DNA of 8,966 bases from Saccharofermentans sp. (GTDB lineage: Bacteria > Bacillota_A > Clostridia > Saccharofermentanales > Saccharofermentanaceae): contig JAILHX010000013.1 in NCBI GenBank assembly GCA_024695565.1, positions 1 through 8,966 on the forward strand. Direction: 5' to 3'. This document shows, one piece after another, positions 7,243 to 8,966 of this stretch. The notes under the pieces are model-generated. The model did no database searches. It worked only from the letters and a program-made list of their open reading frames with translations, and was not told the origin of the DNA. Positions within the stretch are counted from its first letter, which is position 1, and each line of letters opens with the position of its first letter. The translations under genes and the position numbers were made by a program.

Positions 7243-7243
<1 letters not shown>
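6803..7243 (-). CDS. mrnC: Mini-ribonuclease III (23S rRNA maturation)
   Basis: Mini-RNase III is a dimeric RNase III-type endonuclease without the double-stranded RNA-binding domain; in B. subtilis it matures the ends of 23S rRNA with help from protein L3. The 146 aa match the family's usual size. The signature AYIGDSIYEVYAR (19-31) places the catalytic Asp at residue 23, the same number as in B. subtilis. RRGKN (78-82) and TGFEALIGYLF (101-111), with Glu104, complete the active site. A charged C-terminal tail of about 17 residues is extra. The ATG overlaps the cysS stop as TGATG, with AAGG 7 nt upstream inside the cysS end, so its translation is coupled to cysS. Confidence 0.95.
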
Positions 7244-8652
<1,409 letters not shown>

Positions 8653-8730
8653 AATTTATCTCCTGTCATATTGAATTAATGGTTAGAAAACATCCAACAT
8701 CAACATCGACAGGATCTGCAATTAATGAGC

Positions 8731-8763
8731 AAAAAAACAACGCCTGCCACAATATGGGCAGCC
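8731..8763 (-). terminator. Intrinsic terminator upstream of cysS
   Basis: On the minus strand CTGCC pairs with GGCAG, extended inward by CA/TG past a one-base bulge around a TAT loop (hairpin 8742-8763). After GTTG come seven T residues (8731-8737). It lies about 80 nt before the cysS start codon, so it either ends an unseen upstream transcript or attenuates cysS. The 4-base gap before the T run makes it less than ideal. Confidence 0.5.
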
Positions 8764-8838
8764 GAGTCAAAAGCATCTAAATTGTTCTTCTCATAAAGAA
8801 GTTCCATTACTTCTAACCTTCCAAAAACCCCCGAAACA

Positions 8839-8907
8839 AAGTGGACTCTGATTGACACCCGGAAATCCAGGGCGGTGCTCAGGTATCAGATCTCAATAGT
8901 CCAACTT
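8839..8907 (-). other. Long one-sided bulged hairpin in the cysS upstream region
   Basis: In minus-strand RNA the 3' arm (8862 down to 8839, 24 consecutive bases) can pair in full with the 5' arm (8907 down to 8867) in blocks AAGT, GGACT, CTGAT, TGA, CAC and CTGG. All unpaired bases (1, 8, 3, 1 and 4 nt) are bulged on the 5' side, and the loop is ATTT. There is one G-U pair. TTTGTTT overlaps the foot of the 3' arm, so it could also work as a terminator. The fold was found by eye, without an energy calculation. Confidence 0.4.
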
Positions 8908-8966
8908 ACAAGGCTTTACATCAAAAAGACAGGCCCAAGCTCCTTATTACGTCATGTAGGTCCAAT

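Larger units (their letters stand above)
8653..8966 (-). other. Upstream region of cysS without a recognised gene; structured leader candidate
   Basis: No gene could be named here. On the minus strand, in order, it holds: a long bulged hairpin (8839-8907) followed by TTTGTTT; a small hairpin AGAAGT/ACTTCT (8797-8814); a terminator-like hairpin with T7 (8731-8763); and the cysS ribosome-binding site. A minus-strand frame is open from 8885 to a TGA at 8702-8700. It could start at GTG 8858 (52 aa) or at ATG 8807 (35 aa, with GGAAGG at 8817-8822) and ends Cys-Arg-Ser-Cys-Arg-Cys. A plus-strand frame is open from 8797 to the edge but has no good start. GGTTAGAA (8681-8688) and TTCTAACC (8811-8818) are an 8-bp inverted repeat. 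A weak promoter for cysS may lie after the terminator (minus-strand TTGATG, 17 bp, ATTAAT). Confidence 0.5.

Noticed and set aside
8681..8818. 8-bp inverted repeat GGTTAGAA/TTCTAACC as ends of a small mobile element
   Set aside because: The repeats do not extend past 8 bp, there is no target-site duplication, and the 122 bp between them hold no transposase-like sequence.
8871..8881. T-box-like TGAGCACCGCC before cysS
   Set aside because: It has an extra base compared with TGGNACCGCG, is about 110 nt from the terminator rather than beside it, and is within another hairpin. No specifier loop with a Cys codon was found upstream.
8839..8907. Integron attC site (GTTGGAC at one end of a bulged palindrome)
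   Set aside because: The core boxes are in the wrong order: attC reads RYYYAAC...GTTRRRY, while here GTTGGAC comes first and the other end is GTCCACT. There is no integrase or cassette in the window.

Overview
The window reads as chromosomal DNA from a member of the Clostridia (Bacillota), probably a gut or rumen anaerobe. The reasons are moderate GC with AT-rich spacers, Shine-Dalgarno sequences before nearly every gene, sigma-A type promoters, and the linked order cysS-mrnC-rlmB, which is a Bacillota signature. It is mostly housekeeping DNA; I see no phage, insertion sequence, CRISPR array or defence locus.

Layout, left to right: (1) the 5' end of a minus-strand gene for a membrane protein with an N-terminal YIDPGTGGMLF motif (1-162); (2) a 174-bp divergent spacer with a candidate operator; (3) a solitary plus-strand argJ (337-1590) with several altered family motifs; (4) a bidirectional terminator; (5) minus-strand tig (trigger factor, 1669-3021); (6) a minus-strand nicotinamidase-like hydrolase (3104-3628); (7) a minus-strand tRNA-Arg(ACG) (3686-3762) with its own terminator; (8) a plus-strand tyrosine phosphatase with a TTG start (3877-4620), whose promoter abuts the tRNA promoter head to head; (9) a tightly packed minus-strand operon, cysS (7243-8652), mrnC (6803-7243), rlmB (5931-6797) and a lipoprotein gene (4621-5931); (10) a 314-bp stretch upstream of cysS (8653-8966) with no recognised gene but several hairpins, a probable intrinsic terminator and a short open frame.

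Functionally, the right half is a translation and ribosome-maturation operon. CysS charges tRNA-Cys, MrnC trims 23S rRNA, and RlmB methylates the 23S peptidyl-transferase region. An envelope lipoprotein is appended to it by a TAATG overlap. The left half has ArgJ (arginine biosynthesis), trigger factor (nascent-chain folding), a hydrolase probably in NAD salvage, and a CX5R phosphatase.

The parts most worth a second look are the structured cysS leader, the abutting divergent promoters at 3794-3840, the terminator between tRNA-Arg and the hydrolase start, the divergent ArgJ, and the stop-to-stop junction at 4618-4623. None of these amounts to a proven new system. The cysS leader is the best candidate for something undescribed.
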